Below are positions 27,431 to 37,291 of a stretch of DNA of 64,000 bases, one piece after another. The translations under genes and the position numbers were made by a program. This DNA is from Euryhalocaulis sp050486445 (lineage in GTDB: Bacteria > Pseudomonadota > Alphaproteobacteria > Caulobacterales > Maricaulaceae). The DNA lies in the NCBI GenBank assembly GCA_050486445.1, contig JBJHDH010000015.1, forward strand, positions 1-64,000, written 5' to 3'. The notes beneath the pieces are model-generated. The model ran no database searches. It was not told the origin of the DNA and saw only the letters and a list, made by a program, of their open reading frames with translations. Within the stretch, counting starts at the first letter, position 1. The number at the start of each line of letters is the position of its first letter.

Positions 27431-28562
27431 CTAAGCATCAAGGTCTTCGACCTCGGCTGTCTCGCCGCCCAGCCGCGCAGCCAGCGACGCCGCCATGAAG
27501 CGGTCCAGATCGCCATCCAGCACGCCTTGCGTATCGGATGTCTCCACGCCGGTGCGCAGATCCTTCACCATCTGATAGGGCTGCAACACATAAGAGCGGA
27601 TCTGCCGGCCCCAACCGATCTCGGTCTTGGAGTCGGCCTCGGCCTGGGCCGCTTCCTCGCGTTTGCGCAGTTCCGCTTCATAAAGTCGCGCGCGCAGCAT
27701 TTCCCAGGCCGTGGCGCGATTCTTGTGCTGGCTGCGGTCGGCCTGGCACGCCACGACAATGCCGGTGGGCATATGGGTCAGACGCACCGCGCTGTCGGTC
27801 TTGTTGATGTGCTGGCCTCCGGCGCCCGACGCGCGATAGGTGTCGGTGCGCACATCCTTGTCCAGAATCTCGATCTCAATCGTGTCATCGACCTTCGGAT
27901 AGACCCAGGCGCTGGCAAAGCTGGTGTGCCTGCGGGCGTTGGAGTCGAAAGGCGAGATGCGCACCAGACGATGCACCCCGGATTCGGTTTTCAGCCAGCC
28001 ATAGGCGTTCTCGCCCCTGACCAGCACCGTGGCGGACTTGATCCCCGCCTCCTCGCCCGGACTTTCCTCTACAATCTCGGTTGCATATCCCCGCGCATTG
28101 GCCCAGCGCAGATACATGCGCAGCAGCATCTGCGCCCAGTCCTGGCTCTCCGTTCCCCCTGCCCCGGCATGGATTTCTAGATAGGAATCATTGCCGTCCG
28201 CCTCGCCGGACAGCAGCGCGGCCAGCTCTGCCTCCGCAGCGCGGGCGGCGAGCGTCTCCAGCACCTGCGCCGCCTCGTCCAGCAACGCGGCCTCACCCTC
28301 GGCGTCAGCGATCTCCGCCAGCTCCAGCGTGTCGGACAGCTCTGATTCCAGCATCCGCACCGCACCGATGGAAGAATCCAGCCGGTTGCGCTCGCGCATC
28401 AGGCTTTGCGCACGACCAGGATCGTTCCACAACGCCGGGTCTTCGGCGCGGGCGTTCAGTTCGTCCAGACGGCGGTTCGCGCTATCCCAGTCAAAGACGC
28501 CTCCTCAGCAGTTCAATCGACTGCTTGATCTGCTCGGCGCGGGATTCGATGTCGGCTCGCAT
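27431..28562 (-). CDS. prfB: Peptide chain release factor 2, programmed +1 frameshift
   Basis: RF2 recognises UGA and UAA. The main frame (28492 down to 27431) contains the GGQ motif in SGAGGQHINKTDSAVRL. The codon-recognition motif is not the SPF-type tripeptide spelled cleanly, but VRISPFDSNARRHTSFAS is in place. The true start is ATG at 28562: 23 codons (MRADIESRAEQIK...LLRRRL) are followed by an in-frame TGA, and the frame resumes +1 at GAC. The product is about 376 residues, the normal RF2 length. It lies downstream of PBP1A, in the same direction, a common order in alphaproteobacteria. Confidence 0.93.
28490..28505 (-). promoter_or_regulatory. prfB autoregulatory frameshift signal
   Basis: Reading on the minus strand, AGGAGG is followed by CGT and then CTT TGA C. 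This is the same slippery CUU UGA C and Shine-Dalgarno spacing as in E. coli prfB (AGGGGG, three bases, CUU UGA C). When RF2 is scarce the ribosome slips +1 and makes full-length RF2. Confidence 0.93.
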
Positions 28563-28660
28563 GATGTCGAAAAATCCAAGGCCCGGAGAATGGCCGCATA
28601 ATGGGGGGTATGAATAGACGGAACAAACGCGCCCGGAGACGCGGCGTCAATATGGAGGCG

Positions 28661-31132
28661 TCAATAAATGCCGTCGAGCCGCGCCGGCGCGGCCGGCTCC
28701 GCTTCCGTGGGCGCCGCCGCGGCGACCGCTGGCGGAGCGATCATCGAGGACGCGCCGCCACGACCGAAATCGCCAGCTCCCGGAATGCGAAAACCTCCGC
28801 CCTGCGAAGACGACGAAGCCATGCTGCGCCCCGGCTCCGTGCCCGGACGGAACGCCTCCAGAATGGAGCCCGCCGAGCCAAACCCCATACGCTCGCCGCT
28901 GCGCGGATTGATCGGAACCAGACTTGCGCCCGGCGGCACGCGGAAGGGCACATCGGCGACGCCATCCAGCGCGGCCATGAAGAAGTCGCGCACGATCGGA
29001 GCCGCGGTGCGGCCGCCTGTCTCGCCGTATCCGAGATCGCGCGGCTGGTCGTAGCCAATATAGGCGCCAGCCACCAGGTCCGGCGAATAACCGATGAACC
29101 AGGCGTCCTTATGGTCGTTGGTGGTGCCGGTTTTGCCGGCCAGCGTCTTGCCGACGGCGCGCAGGCGCGTGGCCGTGCCGCGTTCCACAACGCCCTGCAA
29201 CATCGAGGTGATTTGATAGGCGGTGACGGGGTCGACGACCTGAGAACGCGCATCGGCCAGAACGGGCTCTGCTTGGCCGGTCCACTCCGTCGCCGCGCAG
29301 CCGTCGCACAGGCGCGCATCGTGGCGATAGATGGTCACGCCGTAACGGTCCTGCACCCGGTCGATGACGCTGGGCGTCACCTTGATGCCGCCATTGGCCA
29401 GCACCGAATAGGCGCCCATCATGCGCCACAGCGTCGTTTCCTGTGCGCCCAGCGCAATCGATGCATAGGCGGGAACACGGTCGGCGACGCTAAATCGCTC
29501 GGCATATTCGGCGATGTGCTCAATGCCGATTTCACGCGCCATCCGCACGGTCATGACATTGCGCGACTGTTCCAGGCCACGGCGCAGGGTGGAGGGCCCA
29601 TAAAAATCGTTGGAATAGTTGGACGGCCGGTAATACTGGCCGTCCCCCGCGTCCAGCACGATGGGCGCGTCCAGCACCACGGTGGAGGGCGTCATGCCGT
29701 TTTCCATCGCAGCGGCGTAAGCGATCGGCTTGAACGAGGAGCCAGGCTGCCGCCACGCCTGCGACGCGCGGTTGAATTCCGAATGCTGGAAACTGAATCC
29801 GCCGACCATCGCCAGCACGCGGCCGGTATGCGGGTCCATCGCCATGAAGGCGCCGGAGACTTGCGGAACCTGTTGCAGCTCGAACTGGCCCTCGGCCTCG
29901 CCCGGCGACACATAGATCACGTCGCCGGAAGAGATCACATTGGCGAGGCTGCGGCCGGTCCAGCGCACGCCTTCAGCGGGCAGCGCGCCAGTCGAGCCGT
30001 CGACAAAGCCCAGATTCGCCGAATTGCCCGAAACCGCCAGCACCAGCGCCGGGCGCCAGTCGTCCAGATCCGCCAGGGTCTCGATCTCGGCCAGACGTTC
30101 CGCCCAGCCGTCGCCGGCGTCGATTTGGGCAAAAGCGCCGCGCCAGCCATGACGCCGGTCATAATCGATCATGCCGGCCCGCAGAGCGTCGCGGCCGGCG
30201 CGCTGCATTTCCATATCCACGGAGGTGCGCACCGACAGGCCGCCGTCATACAGCGCCCGTTCGCCGGCCATGGAAACCAGTTGCCGGCGAACCTCCTCGG
30301 CGAAATATTCCGCTTCCGGCGTCTGCACGCCGAACCGCAGGCGCGTAACAACCAGATCGTCGGAGCTGGCCAGACGCGCCTCGTCGCGAGTGATGTAGCC
30401 GTTATTCTGCATCCGGCTGAGCACCCAGTTGCGCCGGCTGATCGCTTCGGATTTGGCAGTGTTTGGATTGTAGTTGTTCGGCGCCTTGGGCAGGGCGGCC
30501 AGATAGGCGGCCTCGGCCAGCGTCAGCTCATCCAGCGGCTTGCCGAAATAGTTCAGCGCCGCGGCGGCCACGCCATAAGACCGCGCGCCGAGATAAATTT
30601 CGTTCAGATACAGCTCCAGAATGCGGTCCTTGGAGAGCGTGCGTTCGATTTTCCGCGCCAGCACCATTTCGCGGATTTTGCGGTCGAAGGTGCGATCACT
30701 GGACAGCAGAAAGTTTTTCGCCACCTGTTGGGTGATGGTCGAGGCGCCCTGAAGCGAACCGCCGCCCGCGAATTTATAGGCGACATAATTCACTCCGGCG
30801 CGGGCGATGCCGACATAATCCAGCCCGTCATGGCGGTAAAAATTCTTGTCCTCAGCGGACAGGAACGCCTCAATCACGACAGGAGGGACCGACTCGATCG
30901 GCACGAAGGCGCGATTTTCGATCGCGTATTCGGCGATCAGAGTGCCGTCGCCGGCATGGACACGGGTGGTGATCGCCGGCTCATAATCCGCAAGCTGGGC
31001 GAAATCCGGTAGATCATCGGTAACCCGGACCACATAGATCGCGGCATAGGCGAAGACGACGAGCCCTGCGACCGCCGCCACGGCCATGCCCGCGACCCCG
31101 ATCCGCAATGTCCATTTCATGCCGGATGTCAT
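28661..31132 (-). CDS. mrcA: Penicillin-binding protein 1A, bifunctional
   Basis: An 823-residue class A PBP. It has an N-terminal membrane anchor (about residues 7-35), and a glycosyltransferase domain with EDKNFYRHDGLDYVGIARA, GASTITQQVAKN and RKIREMVLARKIE. The transpeptidase domain has SSFKP (nucleophile SxxK), SRN (SxN) and KTGT. An OB-like linker separates the two, which is normal for PBP1A. It polymerizes and crosslinks peptidoglycan in the periplasm. The gene lies between amiC and prfB on the same strand. Confidence 0.92.
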   Translation of the reverse strand: MTSGMKWTLRIGVAGMAVAAVAGLVVFAYAAIYVVRVTDDLPDFAQLADYEPAITTRVHAGDGTLIAEYAIENRAFVPIESVPPVVIEAFLSAEDKNFYRHDGLDYVGIARAGVNYVAYKFAGGGSLQGASTITQQVAKNFLLSSDRTFDRKIREMVLARKIERTLSKDRILELYLNEIYLGARSYGVAAAALNYFGKPLDELTLAEAAYLAALPKAPNNYNPNTAKSEAISRRNWVLSRMQNNGYITRDEARLASSDDLVVTRLRFGVQTPEAEYFAEEVRRQLVSMAGERALYDGGLSVRTSVDMEMQRAGRDALRAGMIDYDRRHGWRGAFAQIDAGDGWAERLAEIETLADLDDWRPALVLAVSGNSANLGFVDGSTGALPAEGVRWTGRSLANVISSGDVIYVSPGEAEGQFELQQVPQVSGAFMAMDPHTGRVLAMVGGFSFQHSEFNRASQAWRQPGSSFKPIAYAAAMENGMTPSTVVLDAPIVLDAGDGQYYRPSNYSNDFYGPSTLRRGLEQSRNVMTVRMAREIGIEHIAEYAERFSVADRVPAYASIALGAQETTLWRMMGAYSVLANGGIKVTPSVIDRVQDRYGVTIYRHDARLCDGCAATEWTGQAEPVLADARSQVVDPVTAYQITSMLQGVVERGTATRLRAVGKTLAGKTGTTNDHKDAWFIGYSPDLVAGAYIGYDQPRDLGYGETGGRTAAPIVRDFFMAALDGVADVPFRVPPGASLVPINPRSGERMGFGSAGSILEAFRPGTEPGRSMASSSSQGGGFRIPGAGDFGRGGASSMIAPPAVAAAAPTEAEPAAPARLDGIY

Positions 31133-31224
31133 TCGTCTGGCCCTTCAGTCGTCCAACGTCCCGAATAGCCGAAAGTTCTTGGCGATCATATGGCGCCCCG
31201 GCCGCGCCGGGCCAAGCCGCCCGC

Positions 31225-32517
31225 TCATCCTCCGGCGTATTGGAGCTGGCGCGCAGTGAAATAATCATCGATGGCCTGGGCTGCGGCGCGCATCAGATTC
31301 TGGCGGTAAGTAGTTGATGTTAAATTGGCTTCGTCCTGGCGATTGGACATAAATCCCATTTCCATCAGAACCGCTGGCACATCTGGCGCCAGAAGAACAG
31401 CATATCCCGCCTCTCTGTGGGAATTCCGCAACAGAGGACTGACTTGAACCAACTGACCGATCAGGATCTCAGCGAAGGCCGAGGACTGGTTTTTGGTGTC
31501 GCGGACCGAAAGATCGACCAGAATATCGACCACCTCTGTCGACCGCCCTCCGCCGGCGATCTCCCTGCCCCAGTCATTCGTCCGTGTCGTGTTGCGGCTG
31601 CGCGCCTGACCGGATTCGGACAGGGTGTAGATGGAGGCCCCCCGCGTTTCGCGATTCGCGGATGCGTCAGCGTGCAGCGAGATGAACAGATCGGCGTTGT
31701 GTTGACGCGCGATGGCCACGCGGCGCTCCAGATCCAGATAGATGTCGGTGCTGCGGGTCAGCACCACATCGTAACGGCCAGAGGCGTGCAGGATGTCGCG
31801 GAGCGCCAGCGCGGCGGCGAGATTAACATCCTTTTCCAGCTTGCCGGTGGCGCCGACCGCGCCCGAATCCCGGCCGCCATGCCCCGCGTCAATCACAATC
31901 ACCGGCTTGCTGACCAGCGCCCCAGCGGTGAACCGCGCCTCGGGCGGCGCGCTGGACGCCTCCGGCGCAAGGGCCTCGGCGACGGCCGTCACGGGTACAT
32001 CCTGCAACAGCCGTTGCGTGATGCCTGCGCTGGCGACGAATTCCGCCAGCCCTGTGGGGACGAGGTCGAGGACCTGCCTATAATAAGGCGAATCCGCGCC
32101 CGGACTCAGCAGAAACTGGTTCGAAACCTGGACCGGGGCGGTCAGGTCCAGCACCAGACGCGAGGTCTGCGGGGTATTATGAGCAAAGCGGTACTGGCTA
32201 ACCATGCCGGCGCCCTGCACACGTTGCTGGCCGCTGGTGACCGGCTCACCCGAAATGGTCCAGTCGACTCGCGGCATGTCCACCACCAGACGCAGGCCCT
32301 GCTCCGCCAGCGTGAACATGCTGTAATCGATGGCCGTATCCGATTCGATCACGACGCGAGTGACGGTCGCTTCCGGCCCGATCCGGACGGCGCTGATCTG
32401 GGCGGCCTGGACCGCGCCCGCAAGCGCACAAAACCCGGCCAGCGCCATGAAGGCCCAGACAAGGCCCCTGGACGCCAGATGCGCCGCCATATCCGGAAAT
32501 GAACGCATCATACCCAC
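31225..32517 (-). CDS. amiC: N-acetylmuramoyl-L-alanine amidase (AmiC-type)
   Basis: About 430 residues. A long signal peptide (ending near AVQAAQ) is followed by an AMIN domain (about residues 40-150, RVVIESDTAIDYSMFTL) and an Amidase_3 domain with the zinc/catalytic motifs VIDAGHGGRDSGAVG, DLFISLHADAS, and the Glu in VLMEMGFMSNRQDE. It cuts the bond between MurNAc and L-Ala during cell separation. The start could be Met1, Met3/4 or Met10. It is divergent from rne, and PBP1A follows. Confidence 0.9.
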   Translation of the reverse strand: MGMMRSFPDMAAHLASRGLVWAFMALAGFCALAGAVQAAQISAVRIGPEATVTRVVIESDTAIDYSMFTLAEQGLRLVVDMPRVDWTISGEPVTSGQQRVQGAGMVSQYRFAHNTPQTSRLVLDLTAPVQVSNQFLLSPGADSPYYRQVLDLVPTGLAEFVASAGITQRLLQDVPVTAVAEALAPEASSAPPEARFTAGALVSKPVIVIDAGHGGRDSGAVGATGKLEKDVNLAAALALRDILHASGRYDVVLTRSTDIYLDLERRVAIARQHNADLFISLHADASANRETRGASIYTLSESGQARSRNTTRTNDWGREIAGGGRSTEVVDILVDLSVRDTKNQSSAFAEILIGQLVQVSPLLRNSHREAGYAVLLAPDVPAVLMEMGFMSNRQDEANLTSTTYRQNLMRAAAQAIDDYFTARQLQYAGG

Positions 32518-32993
32518 ATCCCAGCCCTGCCGCGCCTTACTGGCTCCGGCGCAAGCACCGGCCCGATCTTACGGCCGGCGCGGCCTTCACGAAGCTTTTT
32601 TCGAGCTTTTTCGACCCCTGACGCAGATTCCAGAGAAACCTGCCACGACTTTAGTGAACGTCCGGTTGACAAGTGCTTAGAAAATAAGGGCCGCAAAGGG
32701 CGCTTTGCAGAGACCGCAAACTGTTGCAGATTGGATGCGGCCCGCGCCGGAATGGCGAAGGCCGCACGAGAATTGAGCGATCCGGCGGAGTCCACGCCCA
32801 CGCGGCGTTTGCCGTCCGCCGGAGCGCACGCTGGCCAGCCATTCCGGCCGGCCCCTGACAGGCTTTGAAACCATGCGCTTCGCCGCCGTTTCCCATCCGC
32901 ACATTCCAAGCCGATGCGGACCCGGCCGTTCGAGCGCCTATCGCCCGCAACGGCGCGCCCCCGGCGCGCGCGGCGGGGCAGGAGATTTCATTT
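32518..32993. other. amiC/rne divergent intergenic region and probable rne 5' leader
   Basis: There are 476 bases without a convincing gene. A good -35 (TTGACA, 32666-32671) points right, but no clear -10 is found 16-18 bases on. T-rich runs at about 32590-32615 (GCTTTTTTCGAGCTTTTTCG) may belong to the amiC promoter region. If rne starts near 32690 its leader would be about 300 bases; long rne leaders serve autoregulation in other bacteria, but no known structure was recognised here. Confidence 0.4.
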
Positions 32994-35573
32994 ATGGTGC
33001 AGAAAATGCTGATCGATGCATCCCACCCGGAGGAAACCCGGGTGGCGGTGGTCGATGGAAACAAGCTTGAGGATTTCGACTACGAGACCCAGGCCAAGAA
33101 ACAGCTTCGGGGAAATATCTATCTGGCGAAAGTGACGCGGGTGGAGCCCTCGCTCCAGGCCGCGTTCGTGGAATATGGCGGCAATCGCCATGGCTTCCTC
33201 GCCTTCAACGAGATCCATCCCGACTATTACCAGATCCCGTTCGAGGACCGGCAAAAGCTGCTGGAAGCCGAGGCCCGTGAGGCGGATGACGCGGAAGACG
33301 AGGACGAAGAAACCTCTGACTCTGATTCCGGGACGGACGCCACGGACGATTCTGAAGTCTCCGCCGCTGAGGCCGGGGAAGCCGAAACTGCCGAAACCGA
33401 AGATGAGGCCGATTCCGGCGACCCGGAGGACGACGCCGTGGCGGAGCTTCCCCCCGTCGAGGCGGGCGGCGCTGGCCAGGAAGACGACGAGGATGAGGCC
33501 GAACGCATCGCTGAACAGGCGGCCAAACGCCGCCGCCGCGCGATGCGCTCTTACAAAATCCAGGAGGTCATCAAGCGCCGCCAGGTGCTGCTGGTCCAGG
33601 TCGTGAAGGAGGAGCGCGGCAACAAGGGCGCGGCGCTCACCACCTATCTGTCGCTGGCCGGGCGCTATTGTGTGCTGATGCCCAATACCAGCCGGGGCGG
33701 CGGCATTTCGCGCAAGATTTCCGACAACGCCGACCGCAGACGGCTAAAGGAAGTGGTGGAGAGCCTGAACCTGCCCGAGGGGATGGGCGTCATTATCCGC
33801 ACCGCCGGCTTTTCCCGCACCAAGGCCGAGATCAAGCGCGATTACGAATATCTGCTGCGCCTTTGGGAGCGCATCCGCGAGGAGACGCTGAAATCCAGCG
33901 CCCCGGCGCTGATCTATGAGGAAGGCAACCTCATCAAGCGCGCCATCCGCGACCTCTACGACAAGGAGATCGACGCGATCCTGGTGGAGGGCGACGAAGC
34001 CTATCGCCAGGCCAAGGATTTCATGCGCGTGCTGATCCCCAGTCACGCCAAGAAGGTGCAGCCCTATAAGGACCGCACGCCGCTATTCATGCGTCACGGC
34101 GTAGAACAGCAGATCGACCAGGTCTATCAGCCGGTCGTTCAGCTCAAATCCGGCGGCTATCTGGTCATCAACCAGACCGAGGCGCTGGTCGCCGTCGATG
34201 TGAATTCCGGCCGTTCGACGCGCGAGCGCAATATCGAAGCCACGGCGCTGAAAACCAATCTAGAGGCCGCAGACGAGGCGTGCCGCCAGATGCGGCTGCG
34301 CGACCTGGCCGGCCTGATCGTCATCGACTTCATCGACATGGAGGAGAACAGAAATAATCGCGCCGTCGAAAAACGCTTGCGTGATGCGCTGAAGGTCGAC
34401 CGCTCGCGCGTACAGGTGGGCAGGATTTCGCAGTTCGGCCTGCTGGAGATGTCGCGCCAGCGGCGCCGCGCCAGCGTGTTCGAGGGCTCCAACGAAATCT
34501 GCCCGCACTGCAACGGAACGGGCTTTGTGCGCTCCAGCCGCTCGGCAGCGCTTGGCGTGCTGCGGGCGCTGGAGGAAGAGGCGCTGAAGCGGCGCTCCGC
34601 GCTGGTCCGGGCCAAGGCGCCGGCGTCCGTCGCGCTGTATCTGCTGAATGAGAAGCGCGGCGAGCTGCAGATGTTCGAAAGCCAGTTCGGCATGCGGGTC
34701 TATGTCGAGAGCGACGAGAGCCTGACCCCGCCCGACTTCAAGCTGGAACGGCTGGAGGCGCTCTCCGCGGAAGCGCGCGCCGCCGCCGGGGGTGACGAAG
34801 CCGTGATGGTCGAGGCCGACGCGGATGTAGATGTAGACGCTGAGGCTGAGGCTGAGGCTGACGAAGCCGGAATCAGCGGCGGCGCGGCCACTGGCGGCGG
34901 CGGGCGGCGGCGCGGACGGCGGCGGCGCGGCCGCAAGCCCGAGGGCCGCGGCGTAACTCCCGATTCCGCGGAGGACGCGGACGAAGCGGGGGCCCAGGAT
35001 GCAGCGGATGAAGCCCCGGATGAATCCGGAGACGAGGCCGAGGCAGTAGAGACCAAGCCCGGTTCCGGCGATGCCGATGGCGAAGCCCGCCGCAAGCGCC
35101 GCCGGCGCGGACGGCGCGGCGGCCGCGGACGGCGCAAGGAGTCCGAAGCCGGGACGGCCGGGGAAGCCGCCGAAGACTCCGGAGCTGATGACGCCGAGGG
35201 CGAGGACGAGGCGGAATCGCCGGAGGCCGCCGAAGGCATGCAGGTTCTGCAACCCACCGAGGATGCGGCCCTGACCGCCTCTGACACGTCCAGCCGGTCG
35301 CGGCGGCGTCCCCGCCCGGCGGAAATCGCCGAGGCCGAGGCTGAAATCGAGGCTGAAGCTACGCCGGAAGCTGAAGACGAGGCGGAAGCCGCGACGGAGG
35401 CCGAGCCTGAAACGTCCGGCGCGGCCAAACCGGAATCGGTTGCAAGCGAGGTGGTGGTCGAGTTCCCGGAGACAGCTACGGCTTCTGCCCCTGCCCCGGC
35501 TCCTGAGGCGGAAGCCGAAGCGGAGAAGCGTCCCGCCAAGCGCGGCTGGTGGCAGCGGCGAAGCGCGGAATAG
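32994..35573 (+). CDS. rne: Ribonuclease E
   Basis: An 859-residue endoribonuclease. MVQKMLIDASHPEETRVAVV is the alphaproteobacterial start. An S1 domain is split by a long acidic insertion (about residues 95-175, dominated by Asp/Glu). The catalytic half has VDVNSGRSTRERNIEATALKTN and DFIDM, and the zinc link is CPHCNGTG. The C-terminal half is disordered, with Arg-rich RNA-binding blocks (RRRGRRRRGRK and a second block) alternating with acidic stretches, the scaffold for the degradosome. AGGAGA at about 32979 is a good ribosome-binding site for the ATG at 32994. Confidence 0.93.
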   Translation: MVQKMLIDASHPEETRVAVVDGNKLEDFDYETQAKKQLRGNIYLAKVTRVEPSLQAAFVEYGGNRHGFLAFNEIHPDYYQIPFEDRQKLLEAEAREADDAEDEDEETSDSDSGTDATDDSEVSAAEAGEAETAETEDEADSGDPEDDAVAELPPVEAGGAGQEDDEDEAERIAEQAAKRRRRAMRSYKIQEVIKRRQVLLVQVVKEERGNKGAALTTYLSLAGRYCVLMPNTSRGGGISRKISDNADRRRLKEVVESLNLPEGMGVIIRTAGFSRTKAEIKRDYEYLLRLWERIREETLKSSAPALIYEEGNLIKRAIRDLYDKEIDAILVEGDEAYRQAKDFMRVLIPSHAKKVQPYKDRTPLFMRHGVEQQIDQVYQPVVQLKSGGYLVINQTEALVAVDVNSGRSTRERNIEATALKTNLEAADEACRQMRLRDLAGLIVIDFIDMEENRNNRAVEKRLRDALKVDRSRVQVGRISQFGLLEMSRQRRRASVFEGSNEICPHCNGTGFVRSSRSAALGVLRALEEEALKRRSALVRAKAPASVALYLLNEKRGELQMFESQFGMRVYVESDESLTPPDFKLERLEALSAEARAAAGGDEAVMVEADADVDVDAEAEAEADEAGISGGAATGGGGRRRGRRRRGRKPEGRGVTPDSAEDADEAGAQDAADEAPDESGDEAEAVETKPGSGDADGEARRKRRRRGRRGGRGRRKESEAGTAGEAAEDSGADDAEGEDEAESPEAAEGMQVLQPTEDAALTASDTSSRSRRRPRPAEIAEAEAEIEAEATPEAEDEAEAATEAEPETSGAAKPESVASEVVVEFPETATASAPAPAPEAEAEAEKRPAKRGWWQRRSAE

Positions 35574-35577
35574 ATCC

Positions 35578-35606
35578 AGTGCGGGCGCGCAATGCGCGCC
35601 CGCACT
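35578..35606 (+). terminator. Terminator between rne and degP-like gene
   Basis: A perfect 13-bp GC-rich stem (AGTGCGGGCGCGC) with a 3-base loop (AAT), followed by CTTATT. It lies between convergent genes and probably serves both; the U-tract is better for rne. Confidence 0.8.
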
Positions 35607-35607
35607 C

Positions 35608-37059
35608 TTATTCCGGTATCAGCGAGCGGATCAGCAGCGAACCGCGGCGGTTGATGACCACCTGAATTTGCGCCGCGTTTCCGGCGCGAGCGGCCTCTAC
35701 GCGAGCGCGGGCGTCGTCCAGGGTGGCGATCGGCTCCCAGGCGATTTCCTCGATCACATCGCCTTCGCGCACCTTGCCGGCGGCGTCGCTCGATCCATCC
35801 ACTCCCGTCACCAGAACGCCGCGGACGCCTGGCGCAAGGCCGAGCCGGCCGCGATCCGCATTGGTCAGCGGCGCCAGCGTCATACCCAGAAGCTCCGCCA
35901 CCTGCGGGGCCGCATCACGAGCGCGCGGCGCGCGAACCGGCGTATCGGTCTCCATCTCGCCCACGGTGACGCGGGCGCGGCGCGTATTGTTGCCACGCAG
36001 ATATTCCACCTGCACTGTGCGGCCGACATCAATCTGCGCCACGATGCGCGACAGATCGCGGGAATTGCCGACCTCTGCCCCGTCGATGCTGAGGATCACA
36101 TCGTCCGCCTCAATCCCGGCGGCGGCGGCGGGTCCATCCTCGTTCACCGAGACGATCAGCGCGCCGCGCGCCCGGTCCAGCCCGCGGTCGCTCGCAATCG
36201 CGGGGGTGACGTCATTGGCGTTCACTCCGAACCAGCCGCGCCGCGCGACGCCATATTCGACAAGCTGGCGCACAATGGGCGCGGCGATATTGGACGGAAC
36301 CGAGAAACTGATCCCGACATTGGCGCCGGTCGGCGACAGGATAGCGGTATTCACGCCGATCACCTGACCATCCATATCGAACAGCGGCCCGCCGGAATTG
36401 CCGCGATTGATAGCGGCGTCAGTCTGGATGAAATCGTCATAGCGCCCCGCGTCGATATTGCGGTTGCGGGCCGAGATAATACCCGCAGTCAGCGTGCCGC
36501 CCAGCCCGAAGGGATTGCCAATGGCCACGACCCAGTCGCCCACGAGCGATTCATCGGAATCGCCAAATTCCACATAAGGCAACGGCGAGGAGGAGGAGAT
36601 GCGCAGAACGGCCAGATCCGTCGCCGGATCGACGCCGATGATTTCCGCCTGGAGACTGGTTCCATCAGCGAAATTCACCATCACCTCGTCGGCGCCTTCC
36701 ACGACGTGATTATTGGTGACGACGATGCCTGAAGGGTCGATGACGAAGCCGGAACCCAGCGAATTGGCGATGCGGGAACCGCCCTGCCCCCCGAAAAACT
36801 CGTTGAAGCGCTCCAGCGGCGAATCCGGCGGAAATTCCGGCAGGCCGCCGCCGGCGACAGAAATCGTCTGAGCCGTGGAGATATTGACCACCGCGGGGGC
36901 CAGTTCCCGCGCCAGACCCGAGAAGCTTTCCGGCCCGGCGCGCTGGGCCCCCGCCGGCGCCGCCGCAAGCGATGCTGCGAGCGCAAGGGCGCCTGCCAGA
37001 CCCGTTACCGTGCGCCGTTTCTTCTGCTTTTCCGACATCCGACCGCCCGTTTCCGTCAT
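35608..37059 (-). CDS. DegP/Do-type periplasmic serine protease
   Basis: About 483 residues. A signal peptide (ending near PAGAQ), trypsin-like domain with His in VTNNHVVEG, Asp in DPATDLAVL and Ser in GNSGGPLF, and two PDZ domains (about residues 260-360 and 380-475; RGWFGV and RGVLVTGVD). This is HtrA-family architecture with both PDZ domains, so a protease/chaperone for misfolded envelope proteins. The start could be Met1 or Met8 (MSEKQKKRR), the latter fitting a signal peptide better. It follows hflK, hflC and DUF2065 in the same direction. Confidence 0.9.
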   Translation of the reverse strand: MTETGGRMSEKQKKRRTVTGLAGALALAASLAAAPAGAQRAGPESFSGLARELAPAVVNISTAQTISVAGGGLPEFPPDSPLERFNEFFGGQGGSRIANSLGSGFVIDPSGIVVTNNHVVEGADEVMVNFADGTSLQAEIIGVDPATDLAVLRISSSSPLPYVEFGDSDESLVGDWVVAIGNPFGLGGTLTAGIISARNRNIDAGRYDDFIQTDAAINRGNSGGPLFDMDGQVIGVNTAILSPTGANVGISFSVPSNIAAPIVRQLVEYGVARRGWFGVNANDVTPAIASDRGLDRARGALIVSVNEDGPAAAAGIEADDVILSIDGAEVGNSRDLSRIVAQIDVGRTVQVEYLRGNNTRRARVTVGEMETDTPVRAPRARDAAPQVAELLGMTLAPLTNADRGRLGLAPGVRGVLVTGVDGSSDAAGKVREGDVIEEIAWEPIATLDDARARVEAARAGNAAQIQVVINRRGSLLIRSLIPE

Positions 37060-37087
37060 GGGATAGATGGCGTCCCGATCCGCCCGT

Positions 37088-37291
37088 TCAATCCATCAAA
37101 CGCTGCACCAGCCAGATCAGCATGGCGCCCGCCGCCAAGGCAATAACGCCGGCGCCGCGAAGACGCTCCGCAGACGTTTCGCTGACCTGCCGCGCCATGC
37201 GCGCCATCGCGCCGGGAAACAGCGCGTATGCCAGCCCCTCCAGGGCTATGGCGAAGCCCAGCCCGAACAGGATCAGCGCGCCAGCGCCTAT
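37088..37291 (-). CDS. DUF2065 (YjeT-like) small membrane protein, non-AUG start
   Basis: About 62-67 residues. The frame reads LILFGLGFAIALEGLAYALF, then PGAMARMARQVSETSAERLR, and ends in a second hydrophobic segment (VIALAAGAMLIWLVQRLMD). This is the DUF2065 pattern: short hydrophobic helix, GLxYALFPG, basic loop, and second helix. No ATG, GTG or TTG lies ahead of the first helix in this frame. Possible starts are ATA at 37291, overlapping the hflC stop, or a CTG. In many proteobacteria a DUF2065 gene follows hflC. It may start by coupling to hflC termination. Confidence 0.6.
   Translation of the reverse strand: MGAGALILFGLGFAIALEGLAYALFPGAMARMARQVSETSAERLRGAGVIALAAGAMLIWLVQRLMD

Noticed and set aside
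28601..31012. 803-residue frame opposite the PBP1A gene
   Set aside because: A long antisense shadow with no recognisable motif; PBP1A on the minus strand has all catalytic motifs.
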